From positions 2,915,501-2,979,500 of the forward strand of contig NZ_JACHIV010000001.1 in NCBI RefSeq assembly GCF_014203325.1: 64,000 nucleotides of DNA, written 5' to 3'. Shown piece after piece: positions 33,971 through 43,328 of this stretch. A model generated the notes under the pieces. The model had not been told where the DNA came from. It did no database searches and was given only the letters and a program-made list of their open reading frames with translations. The DNA comes from Saccharopolyspora gloriosae (GTDB lineage Bacteria > Actinomycetota > Actinomycetes > Mycobacteriales > Pseudonocardiaceae). Position 1 is the first letter of the stretch. The number at the start of each line of letters is the position of its first letter. A program made the position numbers and the translations under genes.

Positions 33971-36493
33971 TCAGGACGTCCCGGCGCCCGCCTCCAGAGC
34001 GGGCCGGATCTCGAAGGTCAACCGGTCGCCCGAGGTGTCCACCTCGACCCGCTGGCCCTCGCCGAGCCTGCCCTCCAGCAGCAGCTCCGAGATCGAGTCG
34101 TCGACCTCGCGCTGGATCGTGCGCCGCAGCGGCCGTGCCCCGTAGTCGGGCTGGTGGCCGTGCTCGGTGATCCAGTCCACCGCCGAGTTGCTGAAGTCGA
34201 CTTCGATGTCCTGGGTGTGCAGCCGCTGCCGGGTGTCGCCGAGCAGCAGCTCGGTGATCCGGTGCAGCTGGTCGGTCTCCAGCTTGCGGAACACCACGAC
34301 CTCGTCGATCCGGTTGAGGAACTCGGGCCGGAACGATTCCCGCAGCCGCGCCATCAACCGCTCGCGGGCCGGTTCGTCGGCCTGCTCCTGGTCGCGGCTG
34401 GAGAAGCCCAGCACCCCGGAGCGCTGCGAGATGATGTCCGACCCCAGGTTGCTCGTCATGATCATCACGGTGTTGGTGAAGTCCACCGTGCGGCCTTGGC
34501 CGTCGGTGAGCCGGCCGTCGTCGAGCACCTGCAGCAGCGTGTTGAACACGTCCGGGTGGGCCTTCTCGATCTCGTCGAGCAGGATCACCGAGTACGGGCG
34601 GCGCCGCACCTGCTCGGTGAGCTGACCCGCTTCGCCGTAGCCGACGTAGCCCGGTGGTGAACCCACCAGCCTGCTGGCGGTGTGGGCTTCCTGGAACTCG
34701 CTCATGTCCAGGCGCACCATCCGGTCCTGGTCGCCGAACAGCGACTCGGCCAGCGCCCGCGCCAGCTCCGTCTTGCCGACGCCCGTGGGCCCGAGGAACA
34801 GGAACGTGCCGACGGGGCGGTTCGGGTCGCCCATGCCGGTGCGGGAGCGCCGCACCGCCCGCGAGATGGCGTGCACCGCCTCGTCCTGGCCGACGACCCG
34901 CTTGTGCAGCTGGTCCTCCAGCTTCATGAGGCGGCTCTTCTCCTCCTCGGTGAGCTGGGTGGCGGGGATGCCGGTGGCGCGGGAGACGACGTCGGCGATC
35001 TCGTCGCGCCCGACCACCGCGATGCCGCCGTTGCCCTGCCGCTGCGAGCGGATGTGGTCGCGCACCCCGATGAGCTCGTCGCGCAGCCCGGCGGCGCGCT
35101 CGTAGTCCTCCTCGGCGATGGCCTGCGCCTTGTCCCTGGCCAGCTCGTCGTAGCGCTGCTCCAGTTCGCGCAGGTCGGTGTTCGGGGTGCCGGTGCGCAA
35201 CCGCTTGCGGGCCCCGGCCTGGTCGATCAGGTCGATCGCCTTGTCCGGCAGGAAACGGTCGGTGATGTAGCGGTCGGCGAGCTCGGCGGCGGCGCGGATC
35301 GCGTCGTCGCTGAACCGCACCTGGTGGTGGGCCTCGTAGCGGTCCCGCAGCCCGCAGATGATGCGTTCGGTGTCGGCGACGCTGGGCTCGTCGACCGTGA
35401 TCGGCTGGAAGCGGCGTTCCAGCGCGGCGTCCTTCTCGATGTTCTTGCGGTACTCGTCGAGGGTGGTGGCGCCCACGACGTGCAGTTCGCCGCGCGCCAG
35501 CTTCGGCTTGAGCATGTTGCCCGCGTCGACCGCCCCGTCGGAGCCGCCGGCGCCGACCACGGTGTGCAGCTCGTCGATGAAGATCACCAGCTGGTCGCGG
35601 TGCTGGCTGATCTCGTCGAGCAGCTTGGTCATCCGCTCCTCGAAGTCGCCGCGGTAGCGGGTGCCCGCCACGACGCCGGAGAGGTCCAGCTGCACGACCC
35701 GCTTGTCCTTGAGCGTGTCGGGCACCTGGCCGTCGACGATGCGGGCCGCGAGACCTTCGACGACGGCGGTCTTGCCGACGCCGGCCTCGCCGATGAGCAC
35801 CGGATTGTTCTTGGTGCGCCGCGAGAGCACTTCGACGGTCTGCTCGATCTCCTCGTCGCGGCCGATCACCGGGTCCAGCCCGCCGTCTCGGGCGCGGGCG
35901 GTGAGGTCCTGGCCGAACTGCTCCAGCGTGGGCGTGCTCGACGCCTCGGCGGATTCGTGCTGGCGGGATTGGGCGTCGGCCGGGGCCGCCTGCAGCGATT
36001 CCAGCGTGACGTGCGCGGCGGCCAGCAGCCGTCCGGCGCGGGAGTCGGGGTTCGCGGCCAGCGCCAGCAGCAGGTGGTCCGGGCCGATGTAGGAGGCGCC
36101 GACCGCGCGGGCGATCTGGTGCGACTCCAGCAGGGTGCGCTTGGCGGCCGGGGTCAGCGCCGGTGGCACGTCGATGGCCTCGCCCTCGGGCAGCTGCTGC
36201 TCGATCTGCCTGCCGAGCGCGTCCGGATCGGCCCCGGCGCGCTCCAGCATGGCCCTGGTCGTCTCCGCGCGGGTCGCGGCCCACAGCAGGTGGTGGGTGT
36301 CGAGGTCGCGGCCACCGTGTTCGACGGTGCAGCGCGCGGCGGCGGCCACCATGTCCTGCGCGTGCCCGCTCATCAACCGGGTCAGGTCGACGCGCTGCGG
36401 TTGCTGCGGGCCGTCCCCGCCGGAGAGGTAGCGGGCCAGGAAGTCGTCGAACGGGCTCGAACCGAACCCTCCGGAACCGAAGAAGCCGGTCAT
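33971..36493 (-). CDS. Hsp100/Clp ATPase, ClpC-type, with UVR motif
   Basis: 840-residue unfoldase with two AAA+ modules. The first Walker A GEAGVGKT is near residue 235 and the second GPTGVGKT near residue 568. A Clp_N double domain precedes residue 190, and a UVR motif ([14 protein letters not shown]) lies at about 445-475, which marks ClpC rather than ClpB. The loop GVLGFSSRD in the second module matches the ClpP-docking LGF loop, so partnership with ClpP is likely. The first 45 residues are a Gly/Phe-rich extension. ATG 36493 follows GAGAGGTGACC. No CtsR or HspR gene is adjacent. Confidence 0.87.
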   Translation of the reverse strand: MTGFFGSGGFGSSPFDDFLARYLSGGDGPQQPQRVDLTRLMSGHAQDMVAAAARCTVEHGGRDLDTHHLLWAATRAETTRAMLERAGADPDALGRQIEQQLPEGEAIDVPPALTPAAKRTLLESHQIARAVGASYIGPDHLLLALAANPDSRAGRLLAAAHVTLESLQAAPADAQSRQHESAEASSTPTLEQFGQDLTARARDGGLDPVIGRDEEIEQTVEVLSRRTKNNPVLIGEAGVGKTAVVEGLAARIVDGQVPDTLKDKRVVQLDLSGVVAGTRYRGDFEERMTKLLDEISQHRDQLVIFIDELHTVVGAGGSDGAVDAGNMLKPKLARGELHVVGATTLDEYRKNIEKDAALERRFQPITVDEPSVADTERIICGLRDRYEAHHQVRFSDDAIRAAAELADRYITDRFLPDKAIDLIDQAGARKRLRTGTPNTDLRELEQRYDELARDKAQAIAEEDYERAAGLRDELIGVRDHIRSQRQGNGGIAVVGRDEIADVVSRATGIPATQLTEEEKSRLMKLEDQLHKRVVGQDEAVHAISRAVRRSRTGMGDPNRPVGTFLFLGPTGVGKTELARALAESLFGDQDRMVRLDMSEFQEAHTASRLVGSPPGYVGYGEAGQLTEQVRRRPYSVILLDEIEKAHPDVFNTLLQVLDDGRLTDGQGRTVDFTNTVMIMTSNLGSDIISQRSGVLGFSSRDQEQADEPARERLMARLRESFRPEFLNRIDEVVVFRKLETDQLHRITELLLGDTRQRLHTQDIEVDFSNSAVDWITEHGHQPDYGARPLRRTIQREVDDSISELLLEGRLGEGQRVEVDTSGDRLTFEIRPALEAGAGTS

Positions 36494-36643
36494 GGTCACC
36501 TCTCTAGTCCGAGAAACTCCTCGTTGTCTTCCCGCGGGTATCACCGCCTCAAACACGCAGCGTCCGCAACGGCATTCCGCTGCGGGCGTGGCGTATGCGC
36601 CATCCCACAGATCGGCGCGGACGGGAATGCGCGTCGCCCCGGA

Positions 36644-37549
36644 TCACAGCGGGTGCGGATCGGTGTGCAGCTCGGCCAGCAGGTCACCGTCGCGCCGCAC
36701 CCGCTCCAGCACGTCCTCCGCGGTGAACCGCAGGTCGTCAGGGGTGCGGCAGGAACGCACCTCGTCCCAGGTGATCGGGGTGGAGGCGGTGGGCTGTTCG
36801 CGGGCGCGCAGCGAGTACGGCGCGACGGTCGTCTTCGCGGTGTTGTTCTGGCTCCAGTCCAGGAAGACCTTGCCGGTGCGGGCGGCGCGGCTCATCTTCG
36901 CCAGCAGCGCGCCGGGGTGCTCGGCGGCCAGCCGCAGCGCGAGTTCCTTCGCGTAGGCCGAGGTGCGGTCGGATTCCTCGGTGCGCACCGGGCAGTAGAG
37001 CTGCATTCCCTTGGCGCCGCTGGTCTTCGGGTACGCCCGCAGGCCGTCCGCGCGCAGCCGCTCGTGGAGCAGCTCGGCGGCCCGGCAGCACTCGACGATC
37101 GTGGCGGGCGGGCCGGGATCGAGGTCGAACACCAGCAGGTCCGGGGTGTTGCGGGAGTCGTGCTCGCCGACGGTCCACTGCGGAACGTGCAGTTCCAGCG
37201 CGGCGAGGTTCGCCGTCCACACCAGCGTCGGCAGGTCGCGGATGAGCACGTGGTGGTTGACGGCCGTGCCGGATCCGTCGGCGCCGCTGACCAGCCGTGC
37301 CGTGGGCACCCAGTCCGGGGCGTGGCGGGAGACGTTCTTCTCGAAGAACGAACCCGAATCCACGCCGTCCGGGAACCGGATCAGCGTGACCGCGCGGCCC
37401 CGCAGGTGCGGCAGCAGCACCGGGGCGACCTGCCGGTAGTAGTCGATGACGTCGCGCTTGCGGAACCCGGCGGCCGGGTAGAGCACCTTGTCCAAGTTGG
37501 ACAGCGTCAGTTCGCGGTCCTCGACGCGGACGCTCACCCGCGTGGACAC
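36644..37549 (-). CDS. Stand-alone LigD polymerase (primase-polymerase) domain protein of NHEJ
   Basis: 301 residues. It corresponds to the LigD POL domain: LTNLDKVLYP-like LSNLDKVLYPAAGFRKRD, then LIRFPDGVDSGSFFEKN, catalytic DLLVFDLDPGP with metal-binding aspartates, and SGAKGMQLY. No ligase or 3'-phosphoesterase domain is attached, so a separate ligase is expected elsewhere. GTG 37549 starts 11 bases after the ku stop, so ku and this gene form one operon. It adds nucleotides or ribonucleotides at breaks. Confidence 0.9.
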   Translation of the reverse strand: MSTRVSVRVEDRELTLSNLDKVLYPAAGFRKRDVIDYYRQVAPVLLPHLRGRAVTLIRFPDGVDSGSFFEKNVSRHAPDWVPTARLVSGADGSGTAVNHHVLIRDLPTLVWTANLAALELHVPQWTVGEHDSRNTPDLLVFDLDPGPPATIVECCRAAELLHERLRADGLRAYPKTSGAKGMQLYCPVRTEESDRTSAYAKELALRLAAEHPGALLAKMSRAARTGKVFLDWSQNNTAKTTVAPYSLRAREQPTASTPITWDEVRSCRTPDDLRFTAEDVLERVRRDGDLLAELHTDPHPL

Positions 37550-37559
37550 GGCCGCCGCC

Positions 37560-38498
37560 TCACGAGGCCGCTCGGGAACCGGAAGCGGCGTCGCGCACCG
37601 CCGCTTCGAGGTCGGAGCGGTTCATCTTCGACCGGCCGCGCACCCCGAGCTCCTTGGCCCGCTTGTCCAGCTCGCCCTTGTTCAACTCGCCGAGGTCGTC
37701 GCCCCCGGTCCTGCCGCCGCGCTTGCCGCGGGCCTGTTCGACGCTGCGGCGCAACGCGTCGGTGAGGTCGATGACGTCGGTGGCCTGCGACGGTTCCTCC
37801 GCCGCCTCGGGGCTCACGCCGTGCGCCTTGTCGGCCAGCAGCTGTTCGACGCGTTCGGTGTAGGTGTCCTCGTACTCCTGCGGGCGCCACTCGCCGGTCA
37901 TCGACTCGATGACCGTCTCGGCCATCTGGATCTCCTTGTCGGAGGGCGCGGTACCGCCCGCGTCGCCGATGATCTCGCCGGGTTCGCGGATCTCGTCGTC
38001 GAAGAACAAGGTGTTCAGCGCCAGCGCGGTCTCGTCGGCGCGCACCGCGGTGAGGTATTCCTTGCCGCGCAGCACGAACCGCGCGATGCCCACCTGGTTG
38101 GTCTGCTCCATGGCGCGGCGCAGCAGGTCGTAGGGGCGGTGGTTCTCCTTCGCGTTCGGCGCGAGCCAGTAGGTGCGCTGGAAGTACACCGGGTCGATCT
38201 CGTCGAGGTCGACGAACGAGGTGATGTCGATGGTGCGGGAGCGGCCGGGTGCGATCTCGTCGAGCTCCTGCTGGTCGACGGTGACGAGCACGCCTTCGAC
38301 CTCGCGGCCCTTCACGATCTCGCCGTAGTCGACCTCGTCGCCGGTGCGCTCGTTGACGCGCTTGTAGCGGACCCGGTCGGTGGTGCCGCGCTGGTACTGG
38401 TGGAACGACGGGCTGTGGTCCTCGGTGGCCGCGTACAGGCCGACGGGGATGGTGACCAGGCCGAAGTTGATCGAGCCCGTCCAGATCTTGCGCGCCAT
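37560..38498 (-). CDS. ku: Bacterial Ku, DNA double-strand break end-binding protein
   Basis: 312-residue Ku that opens MARKIWTGSINFGLVTIPVGLY, with the central ring domain (VDLDEIDPVYFQRTYWLAPN, QVGIARFVLRGKEYLTAVRA). A basic C-terminal tail has a Rho_N/SAP-like HEH: LNKGELDKRAKELGVRGRSK near residues 265-285. That extension, not present in the core Ku, should contact DNA. It recruits LigD-type factors, and the polymerase follows in the same operon. Confidence 0.94.
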   Translation of the reverse strand: MARKIWTGSINFGLVTIPVGLYAATEDHSPSFHQYQRGTTDRVRYKRVNERTGDEVDYGEIVKGREVEGVLVTVDQQELDEIAPGRSRTIDITSFVDLDEIDPVYFQRTYWLAPNAKENHRPYDLLRRAMEQTNQVGIARFVLRGKEYLTAVRADETALALNTLFFDDEIREPGEIIGDAGGTAPSDKEIQMAETVIESMTGEWRPQEYEDTYTERVEQLLADKAHGVSPEAAEEPSQATDVIDLTDALRRSVEQARGKRGGRTGGDDLGELNKGELDKRAKELGVRGRSKMNRSDLEAAVRDAASGSRAAS

Positions 38499-38846
38499 GA
38501 CGTGCCTCCCTCACCGCCGGGCAACCCGGCCCGCCACCACCCAACGATGCGCCGCCCCCGCCCTGATCGCAGGGGAGCACCGGCACCCACCCGCACCCCC
38601 TCACCTCGAACGACGATCACGCCACACCGTGTTCAACTCCGCGCGATTTCGCGAGAACGTGAAACACCCCCGAAACAGGATCAACGGTTATGAAGCCTGG
38701 TAGGGGGGTGTTTTTCGAGGCGTCTTCGGAGGTCGGGTCGCGCAATTTCTCGCGAAATCTCCGACGTCGTCCACAGGACCGATTCGTTCACAGGGCCCGT
38801 TCAGCGCGCTGAAGGGAGGAATGGTGCCGGGACCGGTCGCGTGGGG
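38499..38846. other. Intergenic region upstream of ku, downstream of selB
   Basis: 348 bases, A/T-richer than average. AAACACCCCC (38662-38671) and GGGGGTGTTT (38704-38713) are a perfect inverted repeat with a 32-base loop, followed by a short T-run. It could be the selB terminator or the ku promoter region. No gene. Confidence 0.4.
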
Positions 38847-40622
38847 TCAGTCGTGCGTCGATGGGAGGGCGCGGTGGGTGCCGTCGGGGAGGAGTTCGGT
38901 GCGGCCCTCGCGGGCGAGCAGCTCCAGGAGCGGCACGGCCACGCGACGGGAGGTGCCCAGCGCCTGGCGGGCCGCGGAGAGGGTGAACGGCTCGGGCAGG
39001 CCCCGCAGCACCTCGAGCGCCCGCCGCTCGGCCCCCGGCAGCAGCACGACACCCGGCGCGAGCCGCAGCAGTTCCCCGGCGCGGACCGCGGCGGCCAGCG
39101 GCTCCGAACCCAAACCCAGCTCGGCGAGCTCCGCGGCGGTGGGGGCCGCGAACGGGGCATCGGCGAGCCGCCCGCGCAGGCGCTCCAGCGCGGCGGCGAT
39201 CTCCGGCGGCCAGGGCGCGGTACCCACCCGCAGCCGCCCCCCTCCGGTGCGGATCTCGCGGGCGGGACCGGCGCGCAGCAGCACCTCCAGCAGCGCCGCA
39301 TCCGGCAGCGCGAGCGCGCGCCGGGCCGCTTCGGCGGGCAGGCCGTCGGCCAGCGGTTCCCGCTCGCGGTGTTCGTCGAGCAGCCGCACCAGCCGCTCGG
39401 CCAGCTCGTCGCGGTGCCCCGGATCCAGCACCCACCCGGCCGCCTCCGGCGCGCCCGCGGGCACCTGCGCGCCCATCGCGCGCAGCTGCTCGCCGCGCAC
39501 CATCCGGCGGCGCCGCAGTTCCCCCGCACCATCGGCGACGCCGTCCATGCCCGCGAGTTCCCGCGCCCGCTCCCGCGCCGCGCCCCGCCGCCGCAGCGGG
39601 CGCGGACGCACGTCCAGCAGCACGGCGCCCCCGGCGACATCGTGGGCGCCGGGATCGCGCAGCAGCACCCGATCGCCGATGCGCACCGGCAGCGGTTCCC
39701 GCAGCGACAACCGCGCGGTGTCCGCCCCCAACGGCCGGACGCGCACCGCGACGGCGGCCGATCCGAGGTGCAGCACCAGCTGCCGCGGCAGGTCGGCGGC
39801 GAGGCGGTCGCACAACCGCACGTCGAACAGGTCGCTGCCGAGCCACGTGCCGGGGGTGAGCAGCGCGTGCCCGCGCCGCACCTGCTCCAGCGGCACGCCG
39901 CGCAGGTTCACCGCCACCCTCGCCACCGCCGACGTGCGCTCCACCGGCTCACCGAGCGAATGCAGCGCCCGCACCGCCACGTCCTGCCCGCCGGGGTGCA
40001 GCCGCAACCGGTCCCCGGTGCGCAGCGAACCCGCGGCCAGCGTCCCGGTGACCACGGTGCCCGCGCCGCGGATCGTGAACGCCCGATCGATCCACAACCG
40101 CACCGCCGCCGCGGAATCCGGCGCGGGCAACCGTCCGGCGAGCGCGCACAGCGCGGCGCGCAGCCGCCCCAGGCCGGCGCCGGTGCGCCCGCTGACGTGC
40201 ACCGCGGGCAGCTCGCCCAGCGCCGAGTCCCGCAGCCGCCGCCGGGCCTGCTCGGTCGCGGCGGTGGGGTCGGCCAGGTCGCAGCGGGTCACCACGAGCA
40301 GCCCGTGGCGCACCCCCAGCGCGTGCAGCGCGTCCAGGTGCTCGGTCGACTGCGGCTGCCAGCCCTCGTCGGCGGCGACCACGAACAGCACCGCCGGTAC
40401 CGGGCCGACGCCCGCGAGCATGTTCGGCACGAACCGCTCGTGGCCGGGCACGTCGACGAACGCCAGCACCTGCTCACCGATCGTGGTCCACGCGAAGCCG
40501 AGGTCGATCGTCATGCCGCGTTCGCGTTCCTGCGCCCAGCGGTCCGGTTCCATCCCGGTGAGCAGCCGCAGCAGCGTCGACTTGCCGTGGTCGACGTGCC
40601 CGGCGGTGGCGAGCACGTGCAT
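38847..40622 (-). CDS. selB: Selenocysteine-specific elongation factor SelB
   Basis: 591 residues. Delivers Sec-tRNA to the UGA codon in place of EF-Tu. The GTPase G1 AGHVDHGKSTLLRLLTG follows the start, G3 is DVPGHERFVPN and G4 is TRCDLAD. Beta-barrel domains and C-terminal winged helices, which bind the SECIS hairpin, make up the rest. Start ATG 40620-40622 overlaps the selA stop by one base, so the two are translationally coupled. Its mRNA target is present in the window, in the formate dehydrogenase gene. Confidence 0.95.
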   Translation of the reverse strand: MHVLATAGHVDHGKSTLLRLLTGMEPDRWAQERERGMTIDLGFAWTTIGEQVLAFVDVPGHERFVPNMLAGVGPVPAVLFVVAADEGWQPQSTEHLDALHALGVRHGLLVVTRCDLADPTAATEQARRRLRDSALGELPAVHVSGRTGAGLGRLRAALCALAGRLPAPDSAAAVRLWIDRAFTIRGAGTVVTGTLAAGSLRTGDRLRLHPGGQDVAVRALHSLGEPVERTSAVARVAVNLRGVPLEQVRRGHALLTPGTWLGSDLFDVRLCDRLAADLPRQLVLHLGSAAVAVRVRPLGADTARLSLREPLPVRIGDRVLLRDPGAHDVAGGAVLLDVRPRPLRRRGAARERARELAGMDGVADGAGELRRRRMVRGEQLRAMGAQVPAGAPEAAGWVLDPGHRDELAERLVRLLDEHREREPLADGLPAEAARRALALPDAALLEVLLRAGPAREIRTGGGRLRVGTAPWPPEIAAALERLRGRLADAPFAAPTAAELAELGLGSEPLAAAVRAGELLRLAPGVVLLPGAERRALEVLRGLPEPFTLSAARQALGTSRRVAVPLLELLAREGRTELLPDGTHRALPSTHD

Positions 40623-41908
40623 CAGCCCACCGCCGTGACGGCGTCGAGCAGCACCGCGTCGTCGGCGGGCGCCACGGCGCACAGGTCCAGCAGGCACTGC
40701 CCGTGCTCGACCCTGGCCAGCACCGGAGTCCGCCCGGTGCGCAGCGCCGCCGCGTACCGGGACGGCAGCGTCACCGCGGCGCTGGGCAGCTCGACTCCCG
40801 GTGCCCCACCGCCGCCGACGGTGGCCGTGCTCGTGCGGGCGTCGGCGTCGATGCCGCGTTCCCGCAGGCTCGCCGCGAGCCTGCGGGCGCGGTCGAGCAG
40901 GTCGGCTTCGCCGCGGTCCAACGCCTGCGCGGTCGGTGTGGCCGGGCCGCGCACGGTCGCCTCCAACGCGGCGAGGGTGAGCTTGTCGACCCGCAGCGCT
41001 CGCGCCAGCGGATGCCGTTCGAGCCGCCGCACCAGCTCCGCCGACCCGAGCAGCAACCCGGCCTGCGGACCGCCGAGCAGCTTGTCCCCGCTGGCGGTCA
41101 CCAGGTCGGCCCCGGCCGCCAGGGTGCGCTGCGCGTCGGGTTCGTCCGGCAGCGCGGGATGCGCCCGCAGCAGCCCGGACCCGATGTCGGCGATCACCGG
41201 CACCGGCAGCTCCCGCAGCGCCGCGACCGGGACCTGCGAGGTGAACCCGGTGATGCGGAAGTTCGACGGGTGAACCTTGAGCACGAACCCGGTGTCCGGC
41301 CCGATCGCGTCCCGGTAATCCTCGAACCGCACCCGGTTGGTGGTGCCGACCTCCCGCAGCCGCGCGCCGGTGGAGGTGAGCAGGTCGGGGATGCGGAAGC
41401 CGTCGCCGATCTCCACCAGCTCACCGCGGGCCAGCACGATCTCCCGGCCCGCCGCCAGCGCGGTGGCCACCAGGGACAGCGCGGCGGCGCCGTTGTTGAC
41501 GACGTGCGCGGCCTCGGCCGCCGGTACCGCCTCGGTCAGCGCCGCGCGCACCCCGCGTCCGCGCGGGCCCCGGCGACCGGTGGTGAGGTCGAGCTCCACG
41601 TCGGTGGTGCCCGCCGCCGCGCGCACCGCCTCCACGGCGGCGTCGGAGAGGGGAGCGCGGCCGAGGTTGGTGTGCAGCAGCACTCCGCACGCGTTGACGA
41701 CTCGCCGCATGCCGCCCGCCGATGCGGGCAGCGCCTCCCGCGCGGCGGCGATCACCCGTTCCGGGTCGAGCTGCCCGTGCCGGGCCCTGCGCTGGGCGTC
41801 GTGGACGACGGCGCGCACCACGTCCCGTCCGAGCCGTTCGACCGCGCCCGCCAGCACCGGATCGTCGAGCACCCGGTCGGTGGCGGGAATCCGGCGCCGC
41901 GCGTCCAT
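40622..41908 (-). CDS. selA: L-seryl-tRNA(Sec) selenium transferase SelA
   Basis: 428 residues, PLP-dependent. Converts Ser-tRNA(Sec) to Sec-tRNA(Sec) with selenophosphate. Markers are NACGVLLHTNLGRAPLS, VNNGAAALSLVATALA and the PLP lysine at about residue 276 in ASGDKLLGGPQAGLLLG. Full length. ATG 41906-41908. Followed directly by selB. Confidence 0.95.
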   Translation of the reverse strand: MDARRRIPATDRVLDDPVLAGAVERLGRDVVRAVVHDAQRRARHGQLDPERVIAAAREALPASAGGMRRVVNACGVLLHTNLGRAPLSDAAVEAVRAAAGTTDVELDLTTGRRGPRGRGVRAALTEAVPAAEAAHVVNNGAAALSLVATALAAGREIVLARGELVEIGDGFRIPDLLTSTGARLREVGTTNRVRFEDYRDAIGPDTGFVLKVHPSNFRITGFTSQVPVAALRELPVPVIADIGSGLLRAHPALPDEPDAQRTLAAGADLVTASGDKLLGGPQAGLLLGSAELVRRLERHPLARALRVDKLTLAALEATVRGPATPTAQALDRGEADLLDRARRLAASLRERGIDADARTSTATVGGGGAPGVELPSAAVTLPSRYAAALRTGRTPVLARVEHGQCLLDLCAVAPADDAVLLDAVTAVG

Positions 41909-41967
41909 GCGGCGCAGCTTAGGAGCCGCCGTGAAGATCCGCTATCGAGACGATCCCGGCGCGGGTC

Positions 41968-42363
41968 TCACCGCTGCTCACCGCGCCACACGGCGCGGTA
42001 GCGCGCGGCGGCCTCGGCGTCCATCCGGTTGCGCACCGCCGACGCGTGACCGGGTGGGAAGCCGTGCCTGCTCAGCCGCGCGTCGACGCTCTCCACCGAG
42101 CTGGTCAGCACGATCCGCAGCACCACCAGCACCCCGAGCAGCACCGAGCCCAACGCGATCGGCCAGGACCCGCCCGCCCAGTACAGGACCCCGAACAGCA
42201 ACGCGACCAGCGGCAGGATGTGCAGCATCCCGCGCACGCAGACGCGCAGCACCCACGTCGAGCACGTCGCGTCCCGCAGCACCCACTCGCGGTAGGCCTC
42301 GGGAAGGGTGCCGCCGAACTGGTAGTACAGCCACCACGCCGGATTGGGCCGCTTGATCCCCAC
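41968..42363 (-). CDS. Small actinobacterial membrane protein (DUF5313-like)
   Basis: 131 residues. The opening GIKRPNPAWWLYYQFGGTLP and YREWVLRDATCSTWVLR are typical of DUF5313 proteins. Two hydrophobic helices follow (about 45-90), then a basic tail. GTG 42363 is the likely start, and there is no ATG in frame nearby. It sits between selC and selA, and any link to selenium is positional only. Confidence 0.75.
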   Translation of the reverse strand: MGIKRPNPAWWLYYQFGGTLPEAYREWVLRDATCSTWVLRVCVRGMLHILPLVALLFGVLYWAGGSWPIALGSVLLGVLVVLRIVLTSSVESVDARLSRHGFPPGHASAVRNRMDAEAAARYRAVWRGEQR

Positions 42364-42423
42364 GACCGCATGGTAAGCCCCGGCCGCGCGGACTCCCGCA
42401 GAGCCGCCGCGGCGGCGGGGGAG

Positions 42424-42519
42424 TGGCGGAGGCGGACGGGAATCGAACCCGCCTGACCGAGGTGCTCGGCCACGTCGGTTTTGAAGACCGCGGGGGCCAC
42501 CAGGCGCCCTGACGCCTCC
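42424..42519 (-). tRNA. selC: tRNA-Sec (anticodon UCA)
   Basis: 96 bases including an encoded CCA. The 5' GGAGGCG pairs with 3' CGCCTCC, giving a long acceptor arm, with a T-C apposition at the eighth position. The anticodon loop CTTCAAA has TCA complementary to UGA (plus-strand bases 42482-42484). It has a long variable arm (GGCCGAGCACCTCGGTC) and a T-loop TTCGATT. These are the features of bacterial selenocysteine tRNA. Confidence 0.95.
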
Positions 42520-42582
42520 CTCACCCGCTCCGGGCGCCGCCAACCTACGCCCGGCACCGCCTGCTCGGCCACCGCGCGGCGA

Positions 42583-43218
42583 TCAGCGCCGGTCCGGGGT
42601 GCGCAGGTAGGCGAGCGCCATGTCGCTGAGCTCGTCGGCGTAGCGGCTCCGGGCTTCGTCGTCGGCGGGACGGTCGGGGCGAACGGAGTTGTGGAAGCAG
42701 GCTCCGAGCAGGGCGCGCGCCGCGGTGTCCAGCGCCCGCTGCGGGTCGTTGCGCCGGATCTCGGCGGTGTAGGGGGCGGCCGCGGCCAGCAGGAGGCGGT
42801 GGACCTCGGTGATGGTGCGGGCGCCGCGGTCCATCACGTCGACCTCGCGGGCGCGCAGCAGGTCGGGGAACACGCTGCTGGTGTCGGTGAACGACTGCAG
42901 CAGCGCGTGCGCGTAGGCGTCGAGCACCCCGGACAGCGACGGTTCGGCGGCGCGCAACCGCTCGGCGAGGTCGGCCTCGCGCCGCTGCAGCATCCGCTCG
43001 GTCAGGGCGGCGATCAGCTGTTCCTTACCGGCGAAGCGGCGGTAGATCGCGCCGACGGAGGTGCCCGCGCGTTCGGCGACCTCACCGATCGTCATCTCCT
43101 CCAGGCCGACCGCGGAGACCAGTTCCTCCGCCGCCCGCAGCACGCGGGCGAGGGTCGCGGCGCTGCGGGCCTGGCGAGGTTCCCGGTAGTGCGCCTGGCG
43201 ATCCTGCTCGTCGGTCAT
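42583..43218 (-). CDS. TetR-family transcriptional regulator
   Basis: 211 residues. The N-terminal HTH is MTIGEVAERAGTSVGAIYRR (about residues 42-61), with a ligand domain after it. Divergent from the acyl-CoA dehydrogenase-like gene at 43329, which it probably controls through the palindrome at 43291-43308. ATG 43218. Effector unknown. Confidence 0.87.
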   Translation of the reverse strand: MTDEQDRQAHYREPRQARSAATLARVLRAAEELVSAVGLEEMTIGEVAERAGTSVGAIYRRFAGKEQLIAALTERMLQRREADLAERLRAAEPSLSGVLDAYAHALLQSFTDTSSVFPDLLRAREVDVMDRGARTITEVHRLLLAAAAPYTAEIRRNDPQRALDTAARALLGACFHNSVRPDRPADDEARSRYADELSDMALAYLRTPDRR

Positions 43219-43255
43219 GCCCGCATCGTATCGGCGGCTCGCGCGGTGACCGTCC

Positions 43256-43308
43256 TTGACAACGGAGGCCGGGCCACCGCTATCGTTTGAGAACGAGAAT
43301 TCGCATTC
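43256..43308 (+). promoter_or_regulatory. Promoter and probable TetR operator of the flavoenzyme gene
   Basis: TTGACA (43256-43261) and TATCGT (43281-43286) are -35 and -10 candidates with 19-base spacing. Directly downstream, GAACGAGAATTCGCATTC (43291-43308) is an imperfect 18-base palindrome centred on GAATTC, covering the expected transcription start. The assignment to the divergent TetR is inferred. Confidence 0.55.
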
Positions 43309-43328
43309 GCATTTTACCGGAGGGGTGC

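Noticed and set aside
38662-38713. Inverted repeat AAACACCCCC/GGGGGTGTTT as a terminator
   Set aside because: A 32-base loop is too large for a confident intrinsic terminator. Recorded only as a feature of the intergenic region.
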